From Gammaproteobacteria bacterium (lineage in GTDB: Bacteria; Pseudomonadota; Gammaproteobacteria; UBA6429; Thiohalophilaceae), in contig WGLP01000001.1 of the NCBI GenBank assembly GCA_016125505.1, forward strand, positions 1 to 64,000: 64,000 nucleotides of DNA, written 5' to 3'. Shown one piece after another: positions 20,466 through 35,237 of this stretch; the first letter of the stretch is position 1; every line of letters begins with the position of its first letter. Under the pieces are notes generated by a model. It was not told where the DNA came from. It was given only the letters and a program-made list of their open reading frames with translations, and made no database searches. The position numbers were made by a program, and so were the translations under genes.

Positions 20466-21192
20466 CGAAACCGATCGCTACCATCCTTTACGCGATTTGC
20501 GTTTCCTGCTGACGCCGGAACACGAATGCGGTTACCTGGCGGAACAGGAAGCCGTCACCTTGTTTGTAGATCCGCAGTGTGAATTGACACCGTCAAGTTA
20601 CAGTTTATTGGCAGAGATTGGTTTTCGTCGTAGCGGCGAACATTTGTATCGCCCGCATTGTCCGCAGTGCAAGGCCTGTATCCCGGTACGCATTCCGGTT
20701 GAGCGATTCGTGGCATCACGCAATCAAAGGCGTGTGCTCGCGCGTAATAATGATCTGCATGTACGCTGGAGTAGTGCGCGTTACCATGAAGAACACTTTG
20801 CCCTGTACCGACGATATATGCAGTCGCGTCACACCGGCAGCAGCATGGATGATGACAATCCAACCTATTACCGCCGCTTGCTGGACACGGACTGGTGTGA
20901 GACGCGGCTCGCAGAAATACGCCAGGGCACACAATTATTTGGCGTCGCCATTACCGACTGGCTGGAGAATGGCCTGTCCGCTGTATATACTTTTTTTGAT
21001 CCAGACGCTGCATCACGCAGCCTGGGCACATATGCCATCCTGCGACAGGTGCAGACTGCCCGGCAACACGAGATGCGCTATGTGTATCTCGGATATTGGA
21101 TAAAATCCTGCGCCAAAATGGCGTATAAAGATAGATTTCGCCCTTTCGAATATTTTGACGGTCATCGCTGGCACATCGACAAGCAAGACTGA
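20458..21192 (+). CDS. bpt: Aspartate/glutamate leucyltransferase (arginyltransferase-like)
   Basis: The 244-residue enzyme transfers leucine to proteins with N-terminal Asp or Glu, the second branch of the bacterial N-end rule. It shows the ATE N-terminal cysteine pair region (HECGYL and [17 protein letters not shown], about 59-76) and the C-terminal fold segment [20 protein letters not shown]. It is coupled to aat by overlap. Confidence 0.94.
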   Translation: MNDETDRYHPLRDLRFLLTPEHECGYLAEQEAVTLFVDPQCELTPSSYSLLAEIGFRRSGEHLYRPHCPQCKACIPVRIPVERFVASRNQRRVLARNNDLHVRWSSARYHEEHFALYRRYMQSRHTGSSMDDDNPTYYRRLLDTDWCETRLAEIRQGTQLFGVAITDWLENGLSAVYTFFDPDAASRSLGTYAILRQVQTARQHEMRYVYLGYWIKSCAKMAYKDRFRPFEYFDGHRWHIDKQD

Positions 21193-21353
21193 TCAGAGCT
21201 CGCCGTCTCAAGTTCGCCTCGCTGTTACCGATAACCCGGTTATGACATGGGGCTTGTCACTAAAGCTTCACCATGATGCAACCAAGTCGTCATGGTTTTG
21301 TCAAAGAATGTGACCGGCTTATCGGCAACCAGATTGGTTGAAAGGAGCGCAAG

Positions 21354-21590
21354 ATGTTGAGCTTTCTCTGCAGGCTGGCAACGGAATACGAGCGCGAGCA
21401 TGGCCATCGTCCAAATCTCTTATATATAAGTCCCCAGCATTTCCAATCTTTGCGTCAGGACCTGGCGAATATCCATGGACTGGGGCAACTCGTGCGTTTT
21501 CTGGGGATGGAGATTGTGATCGCGCCGGATGCATGTCATCCGCATCTCAGCTACAGCCGCGCCATGTGGCACGAGGCGATTGCCGTCTGA
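21354..21590 (+). CDS. Small hypothetical protein
   Basis: The 78-residue soluble protein has a good AAAGGAG site 7 bp before its ATG. The sequence RPNLLYISPQHFQSLRQDL followed by GMEIVIAPDACHPH suggests a compact alpha/beta fold, but I recognise no family. It lies between bpt and infA on the same strand. I assign no function. Confidence 0.65.
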   Translation: MLSFLCRLATEYEREHGHRPNLLYISPQHFQSLRQDLANIHGLGQLVRFLGMEIVIAPDACHPHLSYSRAMWHEAIAV

Positions 21591-21637
21591 CCCGCCCCAC
21601 CGCGTTCGGCACCCCACCCCCTAACGGGATATTTTGA

Positions 21638-21919
<282 letters not shown>

Positions 21920-22017
21920 GCAGTTCCAGCGGTTCCCCGCGGCATCACCCATATTTTTCTACGTCAAGAGCACTGCTTTCGCACTCTTCGGAGCGAATCT
22001 CCTCTGATCTGTGACAC

Positions 22018-22045
22018 AAAAAAACCGCCGAGGGGCGGTTTTTTT
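22018..22045. terminator. Bidirectional terminator between infA and clpA
   Basis: A run of A, CCGCC, a GAGG loop, GGCGG and a run of T form a symmetrical hairpin that can act for both convergent genes. It lies about 100 bp after infA and 20 bp after the clpA stop. Confidence 0.9.
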
Positions 22046-22065
22046 GCTGCTCATGCAATTTCGGA

Positions 22066-24327
22066 TCATTTGCTGTGAGCCAGTTCTTCCTTGCTTTCCA
22101 TGTCCATATGCAGTCTGTCGTCTTCCACGGTGATGTGCACGCTGCCACCGTTGGCGAGTTTGCCGAAGAGTAATTCTTCCGCCAGCGGCTTCTTGATGTT
22201 TTCCTGGATGACGCGCGCCATCGGCCGTGCACCCATTTGCGGGTCGTAGCCGTGCATGGCCAACCAGGTCCGGGCTTCGTCATCCACGATGAGACTGACG
22301 CCCTTCTCTTCCAGCTGGGCTTCGAATTCGAACAGGAATTTGTCCACAACCTGAGTGATGATCTCGGTGGACAACTGTTTGAATTGAATGATGGCGTCCA
22401 GACGGTTACGAAATTCCGGAGTGAAGAATTTCTTGATGGTCTCCATGGCATCCGAGGTGTGATCCTGCTGCGAGAAACCGATCGAAGGACGATTCAGGCG
22501 GTCGGCCCCGGCATTGGTGGTCATCACGATGATCACGTTGCGGAAGTCCGCCTTACGGCCATTGTTGTCGGTGAGCGTACCGTGGTCCATCACCTGCAAC
22601 AGGAGATTGAACACATCCGGGTGCGCCTTTTCGATTTCATCCAGCAACAGAACGGCATGTGGATGCTTGTTGATGGCCTCGGTGAGCAGGCCACCCTGAT
22701 CGAAGCCGACATAACCCGGCGGTGCGCCAATCAGGCGTGACACCGTGTGGCGTTCCATGTATTCGGACATATCGAAACGGATCAGTTCGATCCCCATGAT
22801 CTTGGCCAGTTGGCGGGTCACTTCGGTCTTACCGACACCGGTCGGTCCGGCAAACAGGAAAGAACCAATCGGTTTTTGATCGTTGCCCAGGCCGGCACGC
22901 GATAACTTGATTGCGGTCGACAAGGTCTCAATCCCCTCGTCCTGACCGTATATGACCAGCTTGAGATCGCGCTCCAGATTCTTCAGGGCCGTGCGATCAT
23001 CGGTAGACACGGTCTTGGGCGGAATCCGCGCGATCTTGGCAACAATGCTTTCCACTTCCCTCACCCCGATGGTCTTCTTGCGTTTGGACGGGGTCTGCAT
23101 GCGCTGATTGGCACCGGCCTCGTCAATGACATCGATGGCCTTATCCGGCAGATGACGATCATTGATGTAACGGTCCGACAATTCCACTGCGGCACGGATG
23201 GCCTGACGGGTGTATTTAACCTCGTGATGTTGCTCGAAGCGGGACTTCAAGCCTTCAAGGATCTGGATGGTTTCATCGACAGTCGGTTCGCTGACGTCGA
23301 TCTTCTGGAAGCGACGGGTCAACGCGCGGTCCTTTTCAAAAATACCGCGGTATTCCTGGTACGTCGTCGAACCGATGCACTTGAGTTCGCCGGAGGCCAG
23401 CACCGGTTTGATCAGGTTGGACGCATCCATGGCGCCACCGGAGGCAGCGCCGGCACCGATGATGGTATGAATCTCATCGATAAACAGCACGGCGCCCTTC
23501 TGTTTTTTCAGCTGGTTGATAACCGCCTTCAGGCGTTTTTCGAAGTCACCGCGATATTTGGTCCCGGCCAGCAAGGCGCCCAGATCCAGCGAGTAGATGG
23601 TGCAGTCACTGAGAATTTCAGGTACTTCGTTATCAACGATTTTCTTGGCCAGGCCTTCGGCCAGCGCGGTTTTGCCGACACCGGCTTCGCCAACGAAAAG
23701 CGGGTTGTTTTTGCGACGGCGGCAGAGTACCTGGACAGTCCTTTCCAGTTCATCCTTGCGGCCGATAAGCGGATCGATTTTGCCTTGCTCGGCAAGTTTG
23801 TTCAGGTTGGTGGCAAACTGTGTCAACGGATCCTGGTTCTTTTCGCCAACGTCATCATCACCCACCGGCTCACTGCCGGTACCTTCATCTTCGTTGATTT
23901 TGGAAATGCCGTGCGAAATAAAATTAACGACTTCCAGCCGAGTGATTTCCTGCTTCTTCAGGAAATAAACCGCCTGCGATTCCTGTTCGCTGAAGATCGC
24001 CACAAGCACATTGGCGCCGGTGACTTCGTTTTTGCCGGAAGATTGCACGTGGAAGACCGCACGCTGCAGGACACGCTGGAATCCCAGTGTCGGCTGGGTA
24101 TCGCGGTCATCATTGGGTGGCAGCAAGGGCGTGGTTTCGTCAAGAAAATCGCGGAGTTCCTTGCGTAACCGATCGAGATTTGCACCACAAGCTCGCAACA
24201 CTTCTGCCGCCGCATTATTATCGAGCAAAGCAAGCAGTAAGTGTTCGACGGTCATGAATTCATGATTGCGTTCGCGCGCGTCCTTGAACGCATAATTCAG
24301 AGATGTTTCCAGTTCTTTACTTAACAT
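22066..24327 (-). CDS. clpA: ATP-dependent Clp protease ATP-binding subunit ClpA
   Basis: The 753-residue AAA+ unfoldase feeds substrates, including N-degron proteins delivered by ClpS, to ClpP. It has the N-terminal Clp repeat domain (1-145), a first AAA module with GEAGVGKTA (about 213), a second with GPTGVGKTE (about 492), and the IGL-type loop needed for ClpP docking in the second module. It follows clpS by 12 bp. clpP is not in the window. Confidence 0.97.
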   Translation of the reverse strand: MLSKELETSLNYAFKDARERNHEFMTVEHLLLALLDNNAAAEVLRACGANLDRLRKELRDFLDETTPLLPPNDDRDTQPTLGFQRVLQRAVFHVQSSGKNEVTGANVLVAIFSEQESQAVYFLKKQEITRLEVVNFISHGISKINEDEGTGSEPVGDDDVGEKNQDPLTQFATNLNKLAEQGKIDPLIGRKDELERTVQVLCRRRKNNPLFVGEAGVGKTALAEGLAKKIVDNEVPEILSDCTIYSLDLGALLAGTKYRGDFEKRLKAVINQLKKQKGAVLFIDEIHTIIGAGAASGGAMDASNLIKPVLASGELKCIGSTTYQEYRGIFEKDRALTRRFQKIDVSEPTVDETIQILEGLKSRFEQHHEVKYTRQAIRAAVELSDRYINDRHLPDKAIDVIDEAGANQRMQTPSKRKKTIGVREVESIVAKIARIPPKTVSTDDRTALKNLERDLKLVIYGQDEGIETLSTAIKLSRAGLGNDQKPIGSFLFAGPTGVGKTEVTRQLAKIMGIELIRFDMSEYMERHTVSRLIGAPPGYVGFDQGGLLTEAINKHPHAVLLLDEIEKAHPDVFNLLLQVMDHGTLTDNNGRKADFRNVIIVMTTNAGADRLNRPSIGFSQQDHTSDAMETIKKFFTPEFRNRLDAIIQFKQLSTEIITQVVDKFLFEFEAQLEEKGVSLIVDDEARTWLAMHGYDPQMGARPMARVIQENIKKPLAEELLFGKLANGGSVHITVEDDRLHMDMESKEELAHSK

Positions 24328-24339
24328 ACATAGCCACCC

Positions 24340-24666
24340 CTAATCGTCAGCTTCCATGGTGCAGAGCAACGGGTGTTCGTGTTTGCGTGAATAGTCATTG
24401 ACCTGGACTACCTTGGTCTCTGCGATTTCACGGGTATAAACACCGCAGACTCCACTTCCCTTGGTGTGCACATTGAGCATGATATGTGTAGCCTTTTCAC
24501 GATTCATGCCAAAGAACCTCTCCAGCACGTGCACAACAAACTCCATAGGTGTGTAATCGTCATTTACGAGGATTACTTTATACATGGGCGGTCGTTTGAT
24601 TTTTGGCTTTGCCTCTTCAATGGCTAGGCCGTCGTCGAAACGACTGGGTGTTAATTTATCGCTCAT
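24340..24666 (-). CDS. clpS: Clp protease adaptor ClpS
   Basis: The 108-residue adaptor recognises N-terminal Leu, Phe, Tyr and Trp. The conserved core [23 protein letters not shown] (about 30-52), with the N-degron pocket residues in the [11 protein letters not shown] stretch, and [19 protein letters not shown] are intact. The unstructured N-terminal tail is a normal length. It is the first gene of the clpS-clpA operon. Confidence 0.97.
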   Translation of the reverse strand: MSDKLTPSRFDDGLAIEEAKPKIKRPPMYKVILVNDDYTPMEFVVHVLERFFGMNREKATHIMLNVHTKGSGVCGVYTREIAETKVVQVNDYSRKHEHPLLCTMEADD

Positions 24667-24902
24667 AGGCTACACAGTGTCTTACGCATGCTCTCTTAAT
24701 GGGGGTGATTTGCCTAATATCCATAGACTCTTGGGCAATTTCAGAGTTCGCTAACATGAATATTATGAATTTTTGGCTATAGTTAAAAGGGACAATTGAG
24801 CATCACGAGTAACTATCTAACCTGTTGTTTTGAAACACCAGAAATGTGCAGAAGGACGATAAAATTATCGGTTGCACGAGGCATCAAGGAGGCATGGACG
24901 GC

Positions 24903-25130
24903 ATGGCAAACGGTATCGTGAAGTGGTTCAGTAATAGCAAAGGCTACGGCTTTATTTCTCCAGAACAAGGTGGCGATGACATATTTGCGCATTTTTCCGC
25001 CATCACCATGGACGGTTATAAAACCCTGAAAAAGGGTCAAAAAGTCCAATTTGAATGTACCCAGGGACCGAAAGGGTTACACGCGACCGAAATTAAACCC
25101 TCCGAAGTCGAAAGCGCGACAACGCATTAG
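24903..25130 (+). CDS. Cold-shock domain protein, CspD-like
   Basis: The 75-residue single cold-shock domain has both RNA-binding motifs, KGYGFIS (RNP1) and DIFAHFS (RNP2 variant). Location next to divergent clpS-clpA matches cspD in E. coli. Two ATGs occur: one at 24894, only 1 nt after AAGGAGG, and one at 24903, 10 nt after it; the latter starts MANGIVKWF as in the family and is chosen. A long hairpin follows the stop. Confidence 0.92.
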   Translation: MANGIVKWFSNSKGYGFISPEQGGDDIFAHFSAITMDGYKTLKKGQKVQFECTQGPKGLHATEIKPSEVESATTH

Positions 25131-25146
25131 CACGTGTCGCCACTCT

Positions 25147-25179
25147 CCGCCGGCTTACCCGTTCTGGGCAGGCCGGCGG
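25147..25179. terminator. Hairpin between convergent csp and icd genes
   Basis: CCGCCGGC pairs with GCCGGCGG, with an inner CCC/GGG stem and a short loop. There is no clear T run on either side, so it may be a weak or Rho-assisted bidirectional terminator. It lies between the csp stop and the icd stop. Confidence 0.55.
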
Positions 25180-25186
25180 GAAGTGT

Positions 25187-26443
25187 TCACATCTTAGAGA
25201 TGATTGCCTCTCCGAATTGGGAGCTGCTGAGCAGGGTGGCCCCTTCCATCAAACGCTCCAAATCATAAGTCACGGTCTTCGCGGCAATCGCGCCCGCCAT
25301 GCCTTTTACGACGAGGTCGGCCGCTTCGACCCAGCCCAGGTGACGCAGCATCATCTCTGCGGACAGAATCAGTGAACCGGGATTGACCTGGTTTTTGCCA
25401 GCATATTTTGGCGCGGTGCCGTGGGTCGCTTCGAACATGGCGATGGTGTCTGACAGGTTGGCGCCGGGCGCAATGCCAATACCCCCGACCTGTGCCGCCA
25501 ATGCGTCAGAAATATAGTCACCATTGAGATTCAGCGTCGCAATCACGTCATATTCCGCCGGCCGCAACAGAATCTGCTGCAGGAAGGCGTCGGCAATCAC
25601 GTCCTTCACGACAATCTTTTTGCCGTTGCGAGGATTGGTAAATTCACACCAGGGTCCGCCATCGATCTCGGTGGCGCCGAATTCGGTTTTCGCCAGTTCG
25701 TAACCCCAGCTTTTAAAGGCGCCTTCGGTGAATTTCATAATATTGCCCTTGTGCACCAGGGTCACAGAGTCGCGCTGATTATCGATGGCATATTGGATGG
25801 CGCGGCGGACCAAACGCTGCGTGCCTTCCTTTGATACCGGTTTGATGCCAATGCCGGACGTCGCCGGGAAACGGATCTTTTTCACGCCCATTTCGTTTTG
25901 CAGGAAGGCGATGACTTTCTTGGCCTCGGCGCTATCCGCCGCCCATTCGATACCGGCATAGATGTCTTCGGAGTTTTCACGGAAGATCACCATGTCGGTT
26001 TTTTCCGGTTCTTTCAGCGGACTGGGCGTACCGTCGTAATAGCGTACGGGACGCAAACAGACGTACAAATCCAGTTCCTGACGCAGTGTGACATTGAGGG
26101 AACGAATGCCACCACCGACCGGTGTGGTCAACGGGCCCTTGATTGAGACCTTGTAGGTCTTGACCGCATCCATGGTTTCTTCCGGCAACCAGACATTGTC
26201 GCCATAGATACGTGTGGATTTTTCGCCCGCGTAAATTTCCATCCAGGCAATGCTGCGCTTACCGCCATATGCTTTGGCCACAGCAGCGTCGATAACCGCT
26301 TTCATCACAGGTGTGATATCAACACCAATACCATCGCCCTCGATAAACGGGATAATCGGACGTGCAGGGACATTCAGGGACAAGTCCGGATTGACGGTGA
26401 TCGCGGTGCCATCGGCAGGTACTGAAATATGTTGATAAGACAT
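25187..26443 (-). CDS. icd: Isocitrate dehydrogenase (NADP-type)
   Basis: The 418-residue enzyme of the citric acid cycle oxidises isocitrate to 2-oxoglutarate. It resembles E. coli Icd over its length, with [15 protein letters not shown] near 30, the phosphorylatable-serine loop [22 protein letters not shown], and [10 protein letters not shown] near the end. The ATG at 26443 (MSYQHISVP) is chosen; a 23-codon upstream extension to 26512 looks unrelated. Aconitase lies 3 kb away. Confidence 0.96.
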   Translation of the reverse strand: MSYQHISVPADGTAITVNPDLSLNVPARPIIPFIEGDGIGVDITPVMKAVIDAAVAKAYGGKRSIAWMEIYAGEKSTRIYGDNVWLPEETMDAVKTYKVSIKGPLTTPVGGGIRSLNVTLRQELDLYVCLRPVRYYDGTPSPLKEPEKTDMVIFRENSEDIYAGIEWAADSAEAKKVIAFLQNEMGVKKIRFPATSGIGIKPVSKEGTQRLVRRAIQYAIDNQRDSVTLVHKGNIMKFTEGAFKSWGYELAKTEFGATEIDGGPWCEFTNPRNGKKIVVKDVIADAFLQQILLRPAEYDVIATLNLNGDYISDALAAQVGGIGIAPGANLSDTIAMFEATHGTAPKYAGKNQVNPGSLILSAEMMLRHLGWVEAADLVVKGMAGAIAAKTVTYDLERLMEGATLLSSSQFGEAIISKM

Positions 26444-26830
26444 AAGCGCACTTTCTTCTTGGGTTGTCGGATGCGGGGATAGTAACAAACTCGGGGCTGT
26501 CTCGGCGAGCATCGAGCCGCGAACGGCATTTGCAGCCTAGCGTTGGTGCAGACTCGGGACTGAGATTGTCACTGTGCATCGAGTCTGCGCGGACATTGTC
26601 TGTTGACTGAGAAATGAAAAGAATCTTGTCGGGCGCGCTCGGTGGAACAACTCGGCTTGTGTATTTGCGTTAAATCTCTTGCGCGGCGAAAATGGCTGGC
26701 TCAGCCAGCATGGCGGGACAGGTAATCACGCACGAAATGCATTGATGTGAGGTTAATCTATCCCCAGGATCAGCTACAGAATTGGCAATAAATATCTTCT
26801 GCAATCACTTTAAATAATGAGTCTAATTAT
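26444..26830. promoter_or_regulatory. 387-bp divergent intergenic region between icd and rluE
   Basis: No gene is supported here. The part close to rluE is AT-rich and presumably holds its promoter. A DNA-level inverted repeat GCTGGCT-C-AGCCAGC lies at 26695-26709 and could be an operator, but I cannot match it to a known regulator. Confidence 0.4.
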
Positions 26831-27409
26831 TTGTTATTATTAGCATTAAATAAGCCATTTAATGTCGTCTGCCAGTTTCGTCCGCATGCAGACGATATCA
26901 CCCTGGCCCGGTTTATCGACGAACCGAATGTGCATCCGGCGGGTCGTCTGGATAAGGATAGTGAAGGCCTGTTGTTACTGACGGATAGCGGACCCTTACA
27001 GCACCTGATCACGCAACCCCGGCATAAACAGCCCAAAGGCTATTGGGTTCAGGTCGAGGGTATTCCCACCGAAGCGGAGTTGGCGAAATTGCGCCACGGT
27101 GTCATGCTCAAGGACGGCCCGACCCTGCCGGCGGATGTCATGCGTATAAAGCCACCGACAGTTTGGGAACGCGATCCGCCCATCCGTGAGCGAAAATCCA
27201 TTCCGACCAGTTGGCTGGACATCACGATTTACGAAGGACGCAATCGTCAGGTCCGCCGTATGACCGCGGCGATGGGTTTCCCTACCCTGCGCCTGATCCG
27301 TTATCGTATCGGCAGTTGGTATTTGAACGATCTCAAGCCCGGTGAATCCGAACAGCGTACCGTGCCACCTGCGTTGAAGCAGCAATTGAAGGAGCAAGCT
27401 GAAAAATGA
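26831..27409 (+). CDS. rluE: 23S rRNA pseudouridine synthase, RluE type
   Basis: The 192-residue RsuA-family enzyme lacks an S4 domain, as RluE does. Catalytic motif AGRLDKDSEGLLLLT (about 36-50) holds the aspartate nucleophile, and NRQVRRMTAAMGFPTLRLIR is the other family signature. E. coli RluE modifies U2457 of 23S rRNA. Translation appears to start at TTG 26831; no ATG or GTG lies closer to the conserved LNKPF. It overlaps nudJ by 4 nt. Confidence 0.9.
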   Translation: MLLLALNKPFNVVCQFRPHADDITLARFIDEPNVHPAGRLDKDSEGLLLLTDSGPLQHLITQPRHKQPKGYWVQVEGIPTEAELAKLRHGVMLKDGPTLPADVMRIKPPTVWERDPPIRERKSIPTSWLDITIYEGRNRQVRRMTAAMGFPTLRLIRYRIGSWYLNDLKPGESEQRTVPPALKQQLKEQAEK

Positions 27410-27849
27410 ATTGGCCCTTGCATGTCACCGTTGCCAGCGTTGTGGAACGCAATGGCAAATTTTTGCTGGTACAGGAAACGGCCGGCGGCAAGACGGTGAT
27501 CAATCAACCGGCAGGTCACCTCGAAGACCAGGAAAGCCTGCTCGATGCCGTGGTGCGCGAAACCCTGGAAGAGACCGCCTGGCATTTCAAACCCAGCGCC
27601 CTGATCGGTATCTATCGCTGGCGGCATCCCAGTGGCGACACCTTTTTGCGTTTTTGTTTTACCGGCGAGTTATCGCACGAAGAAGCAGGACGTGCACTGG
27701 ACGCCGGTATCGAGCAAGTCTTGTGGCTGGAGCGCGATGCCTTAGCGCAACGTGCCGAGATGTTGCGCAGTCCATTAGTGCTGCAATGTATCGATGACTA
27801 TCTTGCCGGCCAGCGCATCGCCTTATCACATCTTCATGATGTAATCTAA
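27406..27849 (+). CDS. nudJ: Nudix hydrolase, NudJ type
   Basis: The 147-residue protein has a full Nudix box, G-x5-E-x7-RETLEETAW (about 37-61). NudJ hydrolyses nucleoside di- and triphosphates and hydroxymethylpyrimidine pyrophosphate in E. coli. It overlaps rluE by ATGA and touches mnmA at a shared base, giving the same rluE-nudJ-mnmA-hflD order seen in enterobacteria. Confidence 0.9.
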   Translation: MNWPLHVTVASVVERNGKFLLVQETAGGKTVINQPAGHLEDQESLLDAVVRETLEETAWHFKPSALIGIYRWRHPSGDTFLRFCFTGELSHEEAGRALDAGIEQVLWLERDALAQRAEMLRSPLVLQCIDDYLAGQRIALSHLHDVI

Positions 27850-28958
27850 TGGCCGTAACTCCATCGCATACTCCCGTCGTCGTGGGCGTTTCCGGCGGCG
27901 TTGATTCATCCGTCACTGCCTTGCTGTTGAAGCAGCAAGGTTATGCTGTGCGTGCCGTGTTCATGAAGAACTGGGAAGGCGATGACACGGAGGAACATTG
28001 TTCAGCCGAAGCGGACCTCGCCGATGCGCGTGCTGTTTGCGCGCAACTGCAGATTCCGATCCAAGGTGTGAACTTTTCCGATCAATACTGGGATCGCGTG
28101 TTTGCCTATTTTCTGCAGGAATACGCCGCCGGGCGCACACCGAATCCCGATGTGTTATGCAATAAAGAGATCAAGTTCCGCGCCTTTCTCGATTATGCGC
28201 TGGCGCAAGGCGCGGAATATATCGCAACGGGACATTATGCCCGTACCGAGCAGCGTGACGGCGAACATGTGTTATTGCGCGCCGTGGATGTGGACAAGGA
28301 CCAGACGTATTTTCTGTACACCCTCAAACAGGAACAACTTGCCCGGGCGATGTTTCCGGTTGGCGGCATGAGCAAAACCCGGGTTCGTGAAATCGCAACG
28401 CAGGCGCAGTTAGTCACGCACAATAAAAAAGACAGCACCGGGATCTGTTTTATCGGCGAACGTGATTTCAAACAATTCCTGCAGCGCTACCTGCCGGCGC
28501 AACCGGGGCCCATCCAGACCCCTGACGGTCAAACGCTCGGTCGCCATGACGGCTTGATGTATTACACCCGTGGCCAGCGCCAGGGTTTGCACATCGGTGG
28601 TCTCGCCGGATTCGGTCCCGAACCCTGGTATGTCGCGGACAAGGATCTCGAACACAATGTGCTTATTGCAGTACAGGGTCATGATCACCCGCTGTTACTC
28701 GGACATTGGTTGCAAGCCGAGCAACTGGAATGGGTGTCGGCAATGCCACCCGCCCTGCCCTTGCGCTGTACGGCCAAGACCCGATATCGTCAGCAGGATG
28801 CCGCCTGCACTATCACGGCAACAGCTACGGATCACGTGCACGTAGAGTTTGATGATCCGCAATGGGCGATCACCTTGGGCCAATCGGTCGTGTTTTACCA
28901 GGATGACGTATGTCTAGGCGGTGGTGTCATTGCCGCCACGGAAAAACTGTTGAATTGA
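27849..28958 (+). CDS. mnmA: tRNA-specific 2-thiouridylase MnmA
   Basis: The 369-residue enzyme puts the 2-thio group on U34 of Lys, Glu and Gln tRNAs, taking sulfur from the IscS-Tus relay. It has the PP-loop SGGVDSS (about 15-21), the catalytic cysteine in [13 protein letters not shown] and the second in [12 protein letters not shown]. It begins at the base where nudJ ends and is followed by hflD after 7 bp. Confidence 0.97.
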   Translation: MAVTPSHTPVVVGVSGGVDSSVTALLLKQQGYAVRAVFMKNWEGDDTEEHCSAEADLADARAVCAQLQIPIQGVNFSDQYWDRVFAYFLQEYAAGRTPNPDVLCNKEIKFRAFLDYALAQGAEYIATGHYARTEQRDGEHVLLRAVDVDKDQTYFLYTLKQEQLARAMFPVGGMSKTRVREIATQAQLVTHNKKDSTGICFIGERDFKQFLQRYLPAQPGPIQTPDGQTLGRHDGLMYYTRGQRQGLHIGGLAGFGPEPWYVADKDLEHNVLIAVQGHDHPLLLGHWLQAEQLEWVSAMPPALPLRCTAKTRYRQQDAACTITATATDHVHVEFDDPQWAITLGQSVVFYQDDVCLGGGVIAATEKLLN

Positions 28959-28965
28959 GTAATGG

Positions 28966-29604
28966 ATGGAGAAAGTACGCGATAAAACCCTGGCGCTAGC
29001 CGGCATATTTCAGAGTGCAGCACTGGTACATCAACTTGCCAGCAAGGGCACGGTCGATATGCATGATCTGTCGACCTGTATCAGCAGCACACTGGAACTG
29101 AATCCCCTCTCGACACTGTCGGTGTACGGTAAACTGGAAAACCTGCGGACCGGTTTGCACACGCTGATTCAGTATCTTGGTGAACAACCCGGACAACGCG
29201 ATCCCAACGTAGCGCGTTATGTCATCAGCCTGCTGCATCTGCAACGCAAACTGGGTAAGCGTAAAAACATGCTCGCGACGATTGCCGAAGGTATCCAGCG
29301 TGCAAAGAAGCAAAGCGAGATCTTCGGCATCACCCATGACAATGTCATCGCCAATTTGGCTGGCGTATATTCAGAGACCATAAGCAATATTCCACCCAAG
29401 ATTATGGTGAGTGGCGAGAGCAGCGCCTTATCCAATCCGGATAACGCCAATAAGATCCGCGCCATCTTGCTTGCCGGCATTCGCTCCGCGGTATTGTGGT
29501 CGCAGTTGGGCGGGACACGCTGGCAGATCCTGTTTAGCCGGCGCACCTTTATCGAGCAGGCACGGACACTGCTCTCCGATGAGATGAATCTGCATCTGCA
29601 CTGA
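28966..29604 (+). CDS. hflD: High frequency lysogenization protein HflD homologue
   Basis: The 212-residue protein matches HflD over its length, with ALAGIFQSAALVHQLA at the N-terminus and IRAILLAGIRSAVLWSQLGG in the C-terminal half. E. coli HflD is a peripheral membrane protein that lowers lambda CII activity; its cellular role is unclear. In E. coli purB follows directly, whereas here acnA is inserted between them. Confidence 0.92.
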   Translation: MEKVRDKTLALAGIFQSAALVHQLASKGTVDMHDLSTCISSTLELNPLSTLSVYGKLENLRTGLHTLIQYLGEQPGQRDPNVARYVISLLHLQRKLGKRKNMLATIAEGIQRAKKQSEIFGITHDNVIANLAGVYSETISNIPPKIMVSGESSALSNPDNANKIRAILLAGIRSAVLWSQLGGTRWQILFSRRTFIEQARTLLSDEMNLHLH

Positions 29605-29703
29605 GCCGCAAATTCACATTCTCGCGCATGGACACAATTCGCTATAATGGCGCCTGCGCGGCGGACGTCGCTTCCCGGATAACGCAAAATTTAAGGAGTC
29701 TTC

Positions 29704-32364
<2,661 letters not shown>

Positions 32365-32380
32365 TCTGCGCTCACGCCCT

Positions 32381-32410
32381 TCGACACCGGAGAATCATCT
32401 CCGGTGTCGA
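32381..32410 (+). terminator. Perfect 13-bp inverted repeat after acnA
   Basis: TCGACACCGGAGA and its exact complement flank a 4-nt loop (ATCA), 16 bp after the acnA stop. There is no T run directly after it, so it may act as a 3'-end stabiliser or a Rho-assisted terminator rather than a classical intrinsic one. Confidence 0.65.
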
Positions 32411-32535
32411 GATATCTGTGATTTTGCTATCCCGATCACACCTGTCACTAAAGCGCATATCCCCCATGCCGATATGACCTCTGTCCCATCGTTATCAATC
32501 ATCGCCCGTAATTGTCGTCTTTAAGGAGCAAGAAA

Positions 32536-32727
32536 GTGGATAAACCCGTGTTCGGCAAACCCATTGGAACTCACCTGGGTAAAACCATTTACGAAACTAT
32601 CGAATCCGATGGTAACAAGTACGTCTTCGACCGCCTCGCGCAGTGCGACTACGAAGGCTGCCCGCTGGATCAGTTGAACAAGAATGAGGTCATGTTTCGA
32701 CCTGGCCTGATCTATCGCGCCGCTTAG
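32536..32727 (+). CDS. Small hypothetical protein
   Basis: A 63-residue product starting at GTG 32536, 7 nt after a strong AAGGAG. The text KPIGTHLGKTIYETIESDGNKYVFDRL suggests a small beta-rich fold; CDYEGCPLDQL has two cysteines. I do not recognise a named family. It lies alone between two hairpins, so it is probably monocistronic or a tail of acnA transcription. Confidence 0.65.
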   Translation: MDKPVFGKPIGTHLGKTIYETIESDGNKYVFDRLAQCDYEGCPLDQLNKNEVMFRPGLIYRAA

Positions 32728-32737
32728 CATTTTCACG

Positions 32738-32761
32738 GGCGTGAGCCACTGTGCTCACGCC
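32738..32761 (+). terminator. Hairpin after the small hypothetical gene
   Basis: GGCGTGAGC pairs perfectly with GCTCACGCC around a CACTGT loop, 11 bp after the stop codon. The following bases are only weakly T-rich. Confidence 0.6.
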
Positions 32762-32861
32762 TGTTGTCGCACATATCGCGCCGATGCAGGCGTCTCCTGC
32801 ATCGCCCTGTACCGCCGAGAATGGTAAACTACCCGCTTGTCTCGAATAACAATGCGGATAG

Positions 32862-34241
<1,380 letters not shown>

Positions 34242-34242
34242 C

Positions 34243-34680
34243 GTGCCCTACCGGATACTTACCAGTACGTACGAACAGCATCAAGCCGGCATCCAGGCAG
34301 TCCGGCGCAAAGTCTTTATCGAAGAACAGGGGATCGATCCCGCGCTGGAGTGGGATAAACATGACCATGAGGCTGTCTTTGCTGTCGCGCTGAATCCGCA
34401 GGATGAAGTCATCGGCACGGCAAGGCTACTCCCGCAAGGCAAGATTGGCCGCATGGCGGTATTAATAGGTTATCGGCGCCAGGGTATCGCCAGCGCCCTG
34501 TTACAGCATTTACTCGACGTGGCCAAGCAACAAGGCCACCACTGCATTAGCCTCTCCGCCCAGCAAAGTGTGATCGACTTCTATCTGAAACACGGCTTTG
34601 CACCGGTAGGTCAACCGCATGTGGAAGCGGGTATACCGCATCAAAACATGCAGTATGAAATGGCGGCGAGTGGTAACTGA
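34243..34680 (+). CDS. GNAT family N-acetyltransferase
   Basis: The 145-residue protein is a GCN5-related acetyltransferase of the ElaA/YjcF-like group. It has VRRKVFIEEQGI at the start of the domain, the acetyl-CoA pyrophosphate loop YRRQGIASALLQHLL and the C-terminal FYLKHGFAPVG. Translation starts at GTG 34243, immediately after purB, so it is likely co-translated. The substrate is unknown. Confidence 0.85.
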   Translation: MPYRILTSTYEQHQAGIQAVRRKVFIEEQGIDPALEWDKHDHEAVFAVALNPQDEVIGTARLLPQGKIGRMAVLIGYRRQGIASALLQHLLDVAKQQGHHCISLSAQQSVIDFYLKHGFAPVGQPHVEAGIPHQNMQYEMAASGN

Positions 34681-34724
34681 GGCTACATCTCTTATAATGA
34701 AACTAAACCACCACGGGGAATGCC

Positions 34725-35237
34725 ATGCCGGATTGGTCAGAATACATTTTAGGCGAGCACAGTGACGATATCGCTATCGACACCAGTGAAGACAATCAGG
34801 CGGCTGCCATCCGCCTGGCGAGTCAGGGTGGACGCAGCCTCGATATCTTCAGCCGGGATCTGGAGCCACGGATTTACGATAATGCGGATTTTGTCGATGC
34901 CGTGCGTGCACTGGCCGTGAAGACCCGCGATATGCACGTACGCATTTTGGTGGTTGACCCCGATTTTATTATCAAACACGGACATCGCCTGATTGAACTG
35001 GCGCGGCGTCTGACCAGTCATATGGAAATACGCAAGGTGCATGAGGACTACTGCAATAATCCTGAAGCCTACCTGGTCGTGGATAATCGTGGATTGTTGC
35101 ATCGCAAGCTTGCCAGTCGGTACGAGGCCGTGGTGAATTTCAACAATCCGATGACGGCAACCGAGATGCATAACCAGTTCACGGAAATGTGGGACCGCAG
35201 TAAACAGTATATGGATTTCAAACGCCTGTATATATGA
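34725..35237 (+). CDS. Uncharacterised PLD-fold-like protein
   Basis: The 170-residue soluble protein contains DMHVRILVVDPDFIIKHGHRLIELARRL followed by YLVVDNRGLLHRK. This resembles half of a phospholipase-D fold, but no HxKxxxxD motif is present, so enzymatic activity is not supported. It overlaps the next gene by 4 nt (ATGA), joining a three-gene run with the secretin-like and M61 peptidase genes. I know similar proteins only as domains of unknown function. Confidence 0.65.
   Translation: MPDWSEYILGEHSDDIAIDTSEDNQAAAIRLASQGGRSLDIFSRDLEPRIYDNADFVDAVRALAVKTRDMHVRILVVDPDFIIKHGHRLIELARRLTSHMEIRKVHEDYCNNPEAYLVVDNRGLLHRKLASRYEAVVNFNNPMTATEMHNQFTEMWDRSKQYMDFKRLYI

Noticed and set aside
21270-21296. 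ACCATGA-N13-TCATGGT hairpin after bpt
   Set aside because: The stem is short with a long loop and only a brief T run; too weak to call a terminator.
23152-24168. 338-codon plus-strand open frame
   Set aside because: It is fully inside clpA on the other strand, has no family likeness and reflects the codon bias of clpA.
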